A program made the position numbers and the translations under genes. Positions 1 through 6,914 of a DNA stretch of 64,000 bases are shown here, one piece after another (within the stretch, counting starts at the first letter, position 1; every line of letters begins with the position of its first letter). This DNA comes from Calditrichia bacterium. Its GTDB lineage: Bacteria > Calditrichota > Calditrichia > Calditrichales > J004. The stretch covers positions 62,001 through 126,000 of the forward strand of contig JACKAO010000009.1 in assembly GCA_020635035.1 (NCBI GenBank), given 5' to 3'. The notes beneath the pieces were generated by a model that made no database searches, was not told the origin of the DNA, and saw nothing but the letters and a program-made list of their open reading frames with translations.

Positions 1-109
1 ATATGGCACGCAGAAGGATGATCAATCTTTAATGATTGTTAAAAATATTGTGTAATTTGGAATGCTTCTTCTACAAGTTTACTATTTTGTAAATCTTAAA
101 TTCAAATTA

Positions 110-1264
110 TTATTGCAGCACTTTCTCAATTCTCTCCACAACCGTATCCATCTGTTCGCAGCTGATAACAAGCGTTGGCAATAATCGCAAAACAGTTGAT
201 CCTGATGGCAAAGTCAAAACACCTTCATCCATCATAGCTAATATGTAAGGCTGCACTTTTTCTTTTAGTTCGATACCGATCAACAAACCTTTTCCGCGCA
301 CCTGGCGAATTTTATCTGAATTGATAGCTTGCAGTTTTTGCATCATGTAGGCACCTTTTTCGGCTGCCTGTTCCGCAAGCTTTGTATCCTGCATATAGGA
401 AATAGCACCCAGCGCCGCAGCTGCCGATATCGGGTTACCGCCAAAGGTTGAGCCATGATTACCCTGGGCAAACTTCAGCTTTTCAGGAAATACAATCGCA
501 CCGATCGGTAAACCGCCCGCCATGGCTTTTGCCAGACACAGGATATCTGGAACCACGCCATAGTGTTCAAAAGCAAACATTTTTCCGGTTCGGCAAAATC
601 CTGTCTGCACTTCGTCGATAATCAGTAGAATATTTTTTTTATTACAAAGTTGGCGAACCTGGCGCACATAATTTTCATCAGCGACGTTGACGCCTCCTTC
701 ACCCTGTATCATTTCAAGAATAACAGCCGCCGTTTTATCGGTTACTGTTTCTGCCAGCTTTTCAAAATTGTTGTAAGGAACATGATCAAAGCCCGGTACC
801 AGCGGTTCAAATTCTTTTTTGTACTTTTTGTTGAAGGTTGCGCTTAAGGCGCCAAATGTCCTGCCATGAAATGCACGCATGGCAGCAATAATATCTGTTT
901 TGCCGCTGGCAATACGGGACATTTTCAGCGCGGCTTCCACCGCTTCTGCCCCTGAGTTACACAAAAAAATATTGCTGAGTTCCGGTGGGGTTATTTCATT
1001 AATTTTTTCCATCAGCAAAGATCGGGTATCGTTGTAAAATGTTCCCGAACAGGTTATCAGGGTTTCAGCCTGCTGCTTTATTTCCTGAACAACATACGGA
1101 TTACAATGCCCCACATTGACCACACCCTGACCGGCGACACAATCAATGTACTCGCGTCCGTTTTCATCGTAAACCACAGACCCTTGTCCACGGGTAATCA
1201 CGACATCGCGCATCGGGTAGCAGCCCGGTCCGAACTGATCTTCCAACATTTTAAAATCTGTCAT
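110..1264 (-). CDS. lysJ: LysW-semialdehyde aminotransferase (LysJ/ArgD type)
   Basis: Class III pyridoxal-phosphate aminotransferase expected to convert the LysW-bound aminoadipate (or glutamate) semialdehyde into LysW-lysine (or LysW-ornithine), with glutamate as donor, in the cytoplasm. Visible landmarks are NSGAEAVEAA at 103-112, the cofactor aspartate D217 in IIDEVQ, the Schiff-base lysine K246 in LAKAMAGG and GSTFGGNP at 271-278. Its 384 aa match the ArgD/LysJ family. The start overlaps the lysZ stop by 4 bases (ATGA), so the two are translationally coupled, and it is the last gene of the lysW operon. Sequence alone does not separate LysJ from ArgD; the linked lysW, lysX and homocitrate synthase decide the name. 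Dual lysine/arginine use is possible. Confidence 0.9.
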   Translation of the reverse strand: MTDFKMLEDQFGPGCYPMRDVVITRGQGSVVYDENGREYIDCVAGQGVVNVGHCNPYVVQEIKQQAETLITCSGTFYNDTRSLLMEKINEITPPELSNIFLCNSGAEAVEAALKMSRIASGKTDIIAAMRAFHGRTFGALSATFNKKYKKEFEPLVPGFDHVPYNNFEKLAETVTDKTAAVILEMIQGEGGVNVADENYVRQVRQLCNKKNILLIIDEVQTGFCRTGKMFAFEHYGVVPDILCLAKAMAGGLPIGAIVFPEKLKFAQGNHGSTFGGNPISAAAALGAISYMQDTKLAEQAAEKGAYMMQKLQAINSDKIRQVRGKGLLIGIELKEKVQPYILAMMDEGVLTLPSGSTVLRLLPTLVISCEQMDTVVERIEKVLQ

Positions 1265-2052
1265 TGTATAACCGTTCCCTTCCCGCTGAGCGCATCTTTT
1301 AACGGATTTTCTGTGCGGCCATCAGCAATTATAATCTGCCGGGCACCGTCTTTTAATAATGTGTTGATCGCATGCAGTTTGCGTTTTATGCGTCCGGACA
1401 TTTTTTCTTCACGTGAGCTTAGCTCAATTTTACTCATTTGTTTTATTAAGCTATACGGATCATCCGCGTTTTCAAGCAAGCCCGGCGCCTCGATAAAATG
1501 AATAATTTTATCAGCTTTATAATGTTTATTCAGCAGGGCCACGATATCATCATTTTCCGAGTTGACAGCATGGTTATTCTCATCCAGAATCGGCACCGTT
1601 AAAAGCGGCACAAAACTATTTTCCAGCAATAAATCAAGCAGCTTTGTATTAATTGAATCCGGTTTACCCGAAAAATCCCTGATAAGTTTCAGCTTACCGT
1701 TTTCGCGTGTACGAATACCCGGATTTCTCCTTGCACGGATTACTGCTCCATCCAAACCACTCAAACCAACGGCATTGATGCCATGCTGCTGCATGATTTC
1801 AACCAGTCGCTTGTTCTTCAATCCGGCATAAGCCAGCATCTGCAGATCGATTACTTCTTCTGTTGACAGCACACTGGAATACCCGGAAACCGATGTTACT
1901 TTTTGAATGTTGCTGTTAAGCCGCCTTGCCAGCTCATCACGCAAAGCATTTGCACCATGGACTACAATCACAGGTTCTTCGATTGACTGCATGTTTGCGG
2001 CAATACCTTGCAGGTTTAAGGCAGCGCCGCCGCCGATTTTTAAAATTATCAC
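1261..2052 (-). CDS. lysZ: LysW-aminoadipate/glutamate kinase (LysZ/ArgB type)
   Basis: Amino-acid kinase of the N-acetylglutamate-kinase family. In this pathway it phosphorylates the side-chain carboxylate of aminoadipate (or glutamate) held on LysW. The N-terminal KIGGG (5-9) and VHGAN (31-35) are the ATP-phosphate and substrate loops of the family, and NSENDDIVALL near 165-175 matches the conserved NxDxxA region. Length 263 aa is typical. The start codon is GTG and overlaps the TGA of the upstream amidotransferase-like gene by 4 bases; its own stop overlaps the lysJ start. This argues for tight coupling of the three genes. Confidence 0.9.
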   Translation of the reverse strand: MIILKIGGGAALNLQGIAANMQSIEEPVIVVHGANALRDELARRLNSNIQKVTSVSGYSSVLSTEEVIDLQMLAYAGLKNKRLVEIMQQHGINAVGLSGLDGAVIRARRNPGIRTRENGKLKLIRDFSGKPDSINTKLLDLLLENSFVPLLTVPILDENNHAVNSENDDIVALLNKHYKADKIIHFIEAPGLLENADDPYSLIKQMSKIELSSREEKMSGRIKRKLHAINTLLKDGARQIIIADGRTENPLKDALSGKGTVIQ

Positions 2053-2693
2053 TCTTTTATTTCCTTTGTCGTATTGTTTTCTATCTGCTGCCAGTCTGTT
2101 TCACCGGGATAAGGTTGAGAGCATAACATGTATGTGCCATTTTTCCTTGTTTGATGCATAGCAAAATAAACAGGGTCTTCATTGTAATGTGTGCAAAGAA
2201 AGGTTCTTTCAAAGTCTGTCAAAATGATGTTCATGGCCCGGATATAACGCGTTTTCTTTTGAATGATATCTGTGCCTTTTTGTAACGCTTGGAGCATGTC
2301 GCCTTTGTCAAAACGTTTAATGTAATTAAAGATTTTTTCTGCCCCGATACGGCCGTCTTCTTTGATGCGTACACCCTGCAGCTCACCGTTAAAAATAAAA
2401 ACATAGCGGTTATCGCTGAAGGGCATATTGTTTTCTATTTCGATACCTTCATCCCGAAATGCACTACGGGCATGCACCAGCAAAAAAGTTGTGGCGGGCC
2501 ATTTGCTAAAAGTTTCTTCCCAGATCGGTTTGGTGGATTTATGGATTCTTCTATCACCCATAACGTCCCGGTAAGCCATTCCCCAACCATGCCCCTGGTA
2601 TTCTTTACTGATCCTGCACACCTCCGCAAATTTTTCAAGATGTTCACTTGGATAAAAGGGTTTGTCTGATTTAACTAAAAGTAGTCTGCACAT
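2049..2693 (-). CDS. class II glutamine amidotransferase-like protein inside the lysW operon
   Basis: A 214-aa protein with the Ntn-hydrolase fold of class II glutamine amidotransferases (YafJ/GATase-2 type). Cys2 directly after the initiator Met would be the N-terminal nucleophile. HGWGMA (35-40), VHAR (73-76), NMPF (89-92) and FNGEL (101-105) are the expected glutamine-binding landmarks. No synthase partner domain is present. It lies between lysY (132-bp gap) and lysZ (4-bp overlap), so it is expressed with the LysW genes, although the described LysW pathway has no amidotransferase step. It might supply ammonia or glutamate, hydrolyse an amide bond in the pathway (the final release enzyme LysK is not in this window), or be an unrelated passenger. 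Fold is fairly sure; function is unknown. Confidence 0.75.
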   Translation of the reverse strand: MCRLLLVKSDKPFYPSEHLEKFAEVCRISKEYQGHGWGMAYRDVMGDRRIHKSTKPIWEETFSKWPATTFLLVHARSAFRDEGIEIENNMPFSDNRYVFIFNGELQGVRIKEDGRIGAEKIFNYIKRFDKGDMLQALQKGTDIIQKKTRYIRAMNIILTDFERTFLCTHYNEDPVYFAMHQTRKNGTYMLCSQPYPGETDWQQIENNTTKEIKE

Positions 2694-2730
2694 TGACGGC
2701 TAAAATTTTCTATTTAAATTGATGGTAACT

Positions 2731-2782
2731 TACCCTCCCCATCCGCCGACTGGCGGATTTTCCCTTCCTAATAGGGCAGGGT
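2731..2782. repeat. palindromic intergenic element 1
   Basis: Nested inverted repeat in the 132-bp gap between lysY and the amidotransferase-like gene. Outer arms are ACCCTCCCC (2732-2740) and GGGCAGGGT (2774-2782), with one mismatch. The inner hairpin is a perfect ATCCGCC / GGCGGAT (2741-2747 and 2752-2758) with a 4-base loop. It resembles the element at 8921-8977 in opening with a C-rich ACCC(T/C)CCCATCC arm. It is probably a dispersed palindromic repeat, and could also act as an RNA hairpin within the operon transcript. Confidence 0.6.
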
Positions 2783-2825
2783 GGACCATTTTTATCTTAA
2801 TTATTATTCTTATCACATTTTTAAA

Positions 2826-3872
2826 TCACACCGGGTGTAATCCCGGGAAAGTCAAAGCTGTGGTTTCATCAAATCCATTCATAATGTTAAAGGCCTGCAC
2901 AGCCTGACCGGCAGCACCTTTCATAAGGTTATCGATGGCGCTTATCACCACCAGTCTGTTTGAATCGGTATCTTTTATAAAACCTATATCGCAGTAATTA
3001 CTGCCGCTTAAAATTTTAGGATCCGGCAGACGGTGGATGCCACTTTGTTCTTTAACAATACGGATAAACGGCTCATCACCATAAGCCGACCGATACATTT
3101 TCCAGATGTCTTTTTCATTGAGATCATCATTCAGAAAAACATGACTGACACAATGAATACCTCGCACCATATCGATACTTGTCGCGGTGAAATGCACATT
3201 GACCGGTTTATCGATGGAAAGCTCCTGGATGATTTCACCCGTATGACGGTGGCCAAAAGGTTTGTAAGTACGGATAGCACCGCTGCGCTCAGGATGATGC
3301 GATCCTTCATTAAAAGATGCCCCGGCCTGGCTGGTTCCTGCTTTGACTTCTATTACAGATGGCTGATCGCTGACAACGCCTTGTTTGTATAGCGGATATA
3401 ATCCAAGAATTGCCGAAGTAGCATTGCAGCCGGCGCTGGAGATAAATGATGCATTTTTCATTTCAGCGCGATGCAGCTCGGGGATGCCGTACACAAAATC
3501 TTCCAATAAGCCGGGATTCACATGTTCTTTTTCGTACCATTTTTCAAAGGCGGCAGTATCCCTCAAGCGAAAGTCCCCGCTTAAATCAATTATTTTTGGA
3601 GCAAGCGTTCTGAAAAAATCGATCTTTTCCATCGACTGTCCGTGCGGAAGGCATAAAAATAGCAGATCACATTTTTCAAGTTCTTCCATGCTGCTGAATT
3701 TTAAGGTGGTGACGGTGCGCAGATTCGGATGCTGGCGTGTTACCAACTTGCCGGCGTTGCGTTCGGACGTGATTTGTCTGATTTCAACTGCAGGATGAAA
3801 AAGCAGCAATCGGAGCAGCTCACCACCCGTATAACCGGATCCGCCTACAATTGAAACACTTAATTTATCCAT
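2826..3872 (-). CDS. lysY: LysW-aminoadipyl/glutamyl phosphate reductase (LysY/ArgC type)
   Basis: NADPH-dependent reductase of the ArgC family that turns the LysW-bound acyl phosphate into the semialdehyde consumed by LysJ. The Rossmann start VGGSGYTGGELL (9-20) binds the cofactor. The catalytic cysteine is C149 in SSAGCNATS, and the conserved histidine region GHRHTGE lies at 207-213. Length 348 aa is normal. The start overlaps the end of lysX by 8 bases. Whether it acts on aminoadipate, glutamate or both cannot be read from the sequence. Confidence 0.9.
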   Translation of the reverse strand: MDKLSVSIVGGSGYTGGELLRLLLFHPAVEIRQITSERNAGKLVTRQHPNLRTVTTLKFSSMEELEKCDLLFLCLPHGQSMEKIDFFRTLAPKIIDLSGDFRLRDTAAFEKWYEKEHVNPGLLEDFVYGIPELHRAEMKNASFISSAGCNATSAILGLYPLYKQGVVSDQPSVIEVKAGTSQAGASFNEGSHHPERSGAIRTYKPFGHRHTGEIIQELSIDKPVNVHFTATSIDMVRGIHCVSHVFLNDDLNEKDIWKMYRSAYGDEPFIRIVKEQSGIHRLPDPKILSGSNYCDIGFIKDTDSNRLVVISAIDNLMKGAAGQAVQAFNIMNGFDETTALTFPGLHPV

Positions 3873-4734
3873 TCAGGTTCTCCCGGCCGCACTGTACAAC
3901 ATAATCAACAATTTTTTCCGGGATGTTAACGCCGGTTGGTTTTATAGAGTTCTTAAATTCCATGGTATAATTCACTTCATTTACCATCAAACCGCCTTCA
4001 GTTTCAAATACATCGATAGCCAGAATGCCGCCACCAACTGCTTTTGCAGCAGCTTTGGAAATCTCTGCCAGTTCATCTGAAATCGGGCAATTGGTAGCAA
4101 CCGCTCCGCGCGCTGTATTGGTAATCCAGTGTTCCGAAGTCCGGTAAACAGCGGCGATACATTCATCACCAACGACAAAACTGCGGATATCGCGGCCATT
4201 TTTTTCAACATATTGCTGGATGTAAAAAACCGAGTGATGGTAAGTACCAAGTGTTGTTTTGTGCTCAAGGATCGCTTCGGCGGCTTCCCGTGTGGAAACT
4301 TTTGCAATCAAACGCCCCCATGATCCAACGGCAGGTTTCATCACAACCGGGTATCCCATGTCTTCGATGGCTTCAAGCGCCGATTTTTCCGTAAAGGCAA
4401 TTCGCACTTCCGGTTGCGGAACATTATGCTGCTTGAGCATCAAAGATGTTTCAAATTTGCTCCCGCAGATAGATGCAACCGTCGATTTATTAATACACAG
4501 AATCCCGCTGTCTTCAAATAGCTGTAAGGCATGCAATGCCCTGTAGTGGTTTATACAGCGCTCCAGGATTATATCTGCTTCCGTGGTTTGAGATTTTTTA
4601 AGGCTGAAACTTATTTCCCGGTCATCGATCATAACCAATTCGGCATCATCCCGACCATTTATTTCATCTATTAGTAACTTTTCATCGCGTCTGATCAACG
4701 AATGCAAAAGCCCAATCTTGACTTTGCTGTTCAA
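3865..4734 (-). CDS. lysX: LysW-aminoadipate ligase (LysX, ATP-grasp)
   Basis: ATP-grasp ligase that attaches the alpha-amino group of aminoadipate (or glutamate) to the C-terminal glutamate of LysW. ATP-grasp landmarks are VVMKPAVGSWGR (130-141, with ATP-contacting K133), AIDVF (239-243) and the metal-binding NEVNYTMEFKNS (252-263), which is close to the known LysX signature. Length 289 aa fits LysX/RimK-like ligases. The chosen start puts KIGLLHSLIRRDEKLL at the N-terminus, in register with the family. It begins 53 bases inside the 3' end of the homocitrate synthase gene, an unusually long overlap. It could instead prefer glutamate (ArgX). Confidence 0.9.
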   Translation of the reverse strand: MNSKVKIGLLHSLIRRDEKLLIDEINGRDDAELVMIDDREISFSLKKSQTTEADIILERCINHYRALHALQLFEDSGILCINKSTVASICGSKFETSLMLKQHNVPQPEVRIAFTEKSALEAIEDMGYPVVMKPAVGSWGRLIAKVSTREAAEAILEHKTTLGTYHHSVFYIQQYVEKNGRDIRSFVVGDECIAAVYRTSEHWITNTARGAVATNCPISDELAEISKAAAKAVGGGILAIDVFETEGGLMVNEVNYTMEFKNSIKPTGVNIPEKIVDYVVQCGRENLNG

Positions 4735-5890
4735 TGTTGTTATTCCTTTCTTTTGTCAGGTAATTTACAATATGTTTTAATTCATCCAGATCTACTACAC
4801 GGCCCATCTGGCCAATCTCTTTTACTTTATCCAGAATATTTGCAATGGCAGTTTCACTTAAACCATTAACACCAATTTTATCGAGGGCATATTTAACGGC
4901 ACTTAATCCGGACATGTGATCCAGTGATAACTGCGATTCGCGTCCGACTAATGCCGGGTCGAGGCTTTGGTAATGCAGCGGATTTTTTAAGGCAGCCTGA
5001 GTATGAACTCCGGCACAGTGGGTGAAAGCATTTTGTCCGGTTACAGGTGCAAGTTTTGGAATTTCAAATCCGGCAAAGCGGCTGACCAGCTTGTACAGTT
5101 CCGGTATGAGTTTAAGATTCCAGTTGTTTTCAAGATTAAAATCGGTTTTTAACACGGCCAGCAATGTTGCCAGGTCAACTAATCCGGCGCGTTCACCCAA
5201 ACCCATCACTGTCGCATCGATGATTTCAGCACCGGCACGATAACCATCCAGGGCGTTGGCAAGCGCCAGGCCACGATCATTATGGCAATGCACAGCGATC
5301 ATTGGATAGCAATTGTTAACTGCCAGCTTATCTTTCAGTCGGGCGACATAATCATACATGCTGCGATCGGTCCCCGGAATCATAAAGCCTGTGGTATCTG
5401 CAACACTGATCACATTAGCACCGGCATGTACTGCTTCGGTAGCGGCTGTAATAACATTGTGCCATTCCGAGCGTACTGTGTCTTCCGGTGTGTAACGGAT
5501 AATAAGATTTGGCTGAGTTTCACGGGCATAAGAAACAATCGATGTAATTTTTTCAACAACATCTGAAAGTTTCTTTTCATGATGGTTTAAGCGGCTGTCC
5601 GAAACACAGTAAAAGATTCCCAGAAAGCCAACACCACACTCTAAAGCAACATCCACGTCATTTTGCACCGAACGGGCGTGAGCACCGACTTTTGCTCTTA
5701 AACCCCTGCCGGCAATTTCGCGGACACTCTCATGGATCTCTTCTGTAACAACAGGATGCCCGGTTTCAATGATATCGACACCCACTTCATCCAACAGATC
5801 TGCAATTGCTGTTTTAATATGGTTATTAAAGCAGACCCCCGGGGTCTGTTCGCCTTCACGAAGCGTTGAATCTAAAATTTTTAGCGGCAC
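4682..5890 (-). CDS. hcs: homocitrate synthase
   Basis: DRE-TIM metallolyase that condenses acetyl-CoA with 2-oxoglutarate to homocitrate, the committed step of the aminoadipate route to lysine. LDSTLREGEQ (6-15) carries the metal ligand D7 and catalytic R11; HCHNDRG (201-207) supplies the histidine metal ligands; GLGERAG follows in the conserved C-terminal half of the barrel. Length 402 aa. The start is GTG, two bases after the lysW stop, so it is strongly coupled to lysW. Linkage to lysW and lysX argues against 2-isopropylmalate or citramalate synthase. Homoaconitase and homoisocitrate dehydrogenase are not in the window. Confidence 0.85.
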   Translation of the reverse strand: MPLKILDSTLREGEQTPGVCFNNHIKTAIADLLDEVGVDIIETGHPVVTEEIHESVREIAGRGLRAKVGAHARSVQNDVDVALECGVGFLGIFYCVSDSRLNHHEKKLSDVVEKITSIVSYARETQPNLIIRYTPEDTVRSEWHNVITAATEAVHAGANVISVADTTGFMIPGTDRSMYDYVARLKDKLAVNNCYPMIAVHCHNDRGLALANALDGYRAGAEIIDATVMGLGERAGLVDLATLLAVLKTDFNLENNWNLKLIPELYKLVSRFAGFEIPKLAPVTGQNAFTHCAGVHTQAALKNPLHYQSLDPALVGRESQLSLDHMSGLSAVKYALDKIGVNGLSETAIANILDKVKEIGQMGRVVDLDELKHIVNYLTKERNNNIEQQSQDWAFAFVDQTR

Positions 5891-5892
5891 AG

Positions 5893-6066
5893 CTATTCCC
5901 CCCAGTCTTCTTCGATTTCAGGCGCTTCTTCAATTTCAAAAGGATTTACTGATGCAACGACGAGTTCTGAGCCGCATTCTTCACATTCAAAAAGTTCATC
6001 TTTTACAGTATCATCCGGTAAGGAAATTTCTGCATCGCAAACGGGGCATTGTGCGTTTAAAGCCAT
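5893..6066 (-). CDS. lysW: LysW amino-group carrier protein
   Basis: Small acidic carrier protein of 57 aa that protects the amino group of aminoadipate or glutamate during biosynthesis. Two CxxC zinc knuckles are present (C7/C10 and C28/C31), and the C-terminus is the diagnostic EDWGE, whose last glutamate is the attachment point used by LysX. A good ribosome-binding site, AGGAGA (6072-6077), precedes the ATG. It is the first gene of the operon, 2 bases ahead of homocitrate synthase. The short length makes it easy to miss by length-filtered gene calling. Confidence 0.97.
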   Translation of the reverse strand: MALNAQCPVCDAEISLPDDTVKDELFECEECGSELVVASVNPFEIEEAPEIEEDWGE

Positions 6067-6108
6067 CTTATTCTCCTGTTTTATTTGTTGTTTGTTTTCT
6101 TGTGGTGG

Positions 6109-6136
6109 ATTATAGCGGAATGGTTTTTAAAAACAA
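6109..6136 (-). promoter_or_regulatory. predicted promoter of the lysW operon
   Basis: On the minus strand, TTGTTT (6131-6136) and a perfect TATAAT (6109-6114) are separated by 16 bases. The predicted transcript would start near 6102, giving a leader of roughly 35 bases before lysW. This is a sigma-70-like prediction by eye only. Confidence 0.55.
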
Positions 6137-6151
6137 AATTTCTATAATATT

Positions 6152-6180
6152 TTGACAAATTTTATTATTTTTGTTAAATA
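6152..6180 (+). promoter_or_regulatory. predicted promoter of the ACT-domain gene
   Basis: Perfect TTGACA (6152-6157), a 17-base spacer and TAAATA (6175-6180), with transcription expected near 6187, about 20 bases before the ATG at 6208. It is back to back with the lysW promoter within 141 bp. Confidence 0.6.
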
Positions 6181-6186
6181 TTTAAC
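6173..6186. promoter_or_regulatory. 14-bp perfect palindrome over the -10 region (operator candidate)
   Basis: GTTAAATATTTAAC is a perfect dyad covering the -10 element and start point of the ACT-gene promoter and lying within the shared lysW regulatory region. Its position suits a repressor site. AT-rich palindromes can arise by chance, so this is a candidate only. Confidence 0.4.
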
Positions 6187-6207
6187 ACATTAAAATCAGG
6201 ATTAAAA

Positions 6208-6870
6208 ATGCTTACAATTACAGAAATAATAAACCGCAATATTCAGCAGACCCCCTTTCTTGAAGAAGGAATCTCAGAAGGGCTTATAAATTTGTCAGCG
6301 TTGGCGCGAATGTTTAAGCCGGAAATCGAAAAAGAATTACTCAAGCCGGTTAGTGAAAGTGCCATTCTGATGTCCCTAAAAAGAATGGTGCCGGAAATTC
6401 AATCCAAAAGTAAGGCCCATGCAACTCCCGAAAACACCGCTACAGACATAACTGTTCGCTCGGGATTAAGCGAGTTCACTTTTCTGAAATCGGATACAAT
6501 CCTTGAAAACCAATTACATCTTTTGCATGAGTTAAAAGATCGGCGGGATTATTTTGTCACATTTACACAGGGTATGTTTGAGTTAACAACAATACTCAAC
6601 ACAGATCTCGAAAACAAAGTGAAGGAAATATTTCAGGCAGAAAAACTGATTACTCATCTGAGTAATCTTGCAGCTATTACAATCCGTTTCAGTGATCAGA
6701 TTGTAAATATCCCCGGTGTGCACTATAATATTTTAAAACAGCTGGCCTGGCATAAAATAAATATTATCGAAGTGGTTTCCACCTTTACCGAGTTCAATAT
6801 TATTCTGAATAAAAACCAGGTTGACACATCCTTTTCAGTTTTAATGAAATATTTTCACTCAGGCGACTGA
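6208..6870 (+). CDS. ACT-domain protein divergent from lysW (putative amino-acid sensor)
   Basis: Unnamed 220-aa cytoplasmic protein. Residues 1-62 form a predicted helical domain containing GLINLSALARMFKPEIEK (25-42), which could be helix-turn-helix-like. Residues 63-150 are variable. Residues 155-216 resemble an aspartokinase-type ACT domain, with VNIPGV (166-171) followed by a helix and the strand pair IIEVVSTFTEFNIIL. There is no kinase domain, so any aspartate kinase name transferred from the ACT similarity would be misleading. Position opposite the lysW operon suggests that it senses lysine or a related amino acid and regulates those genes; this is inference. The start is set by ATG with AGGAT about 7 bases upstream. 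Confidence 0.65.
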   Translation: MLTITEIINRNIQQTPFLEEGISEGLINLSALARMFKPEIEKELLKPVSESAILMSLKRMVPEIQSKSKAHATPENTATDITVRSGLSEFTFLKSDTILENQLHLLHELKDRRDYFVTFTQGMFELTTILNTDLENKVKEIFQAEKLITHLSNLAAITIRFSDQIVNIPGVHYNILKQLAWHKINIIEVVSTFTEFNIILNKNQVDTSFSVLMKYFHSGD

Positions 6871-6914
6871 GATGGTATATTGCCTATTATTTAATTTTAT
6901 ATGAATGTAAAAGA

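Noticed and set aside
1..109. Terminator or gene end at the left edge
   Set aside because: No stem with a T-run and no coding frame with support; the stretch is AT-rich and too short to judge.
3385..3798. Plus-strand open frame of 137 codons inside lysY
   Set aside because: It lies fully antisense to a well-supported gene, has no homology features and no ribosome-binding site.
110..5890. Reading the cluster as classical argBCD arginine biosynthesis
   Set aside because: LysW with EDWGE, LysX and homocitrate synthase are in the same operon, so the ArgB/C/D-like enzymes are best named LysZ/Y/J, with possible dual use.
6208..6870. Calling the ACT-domain protein an aspartate kinase
   Set aside because: Only the ACT part resembles aspartokinase; there is no amino-acid kinase domain.
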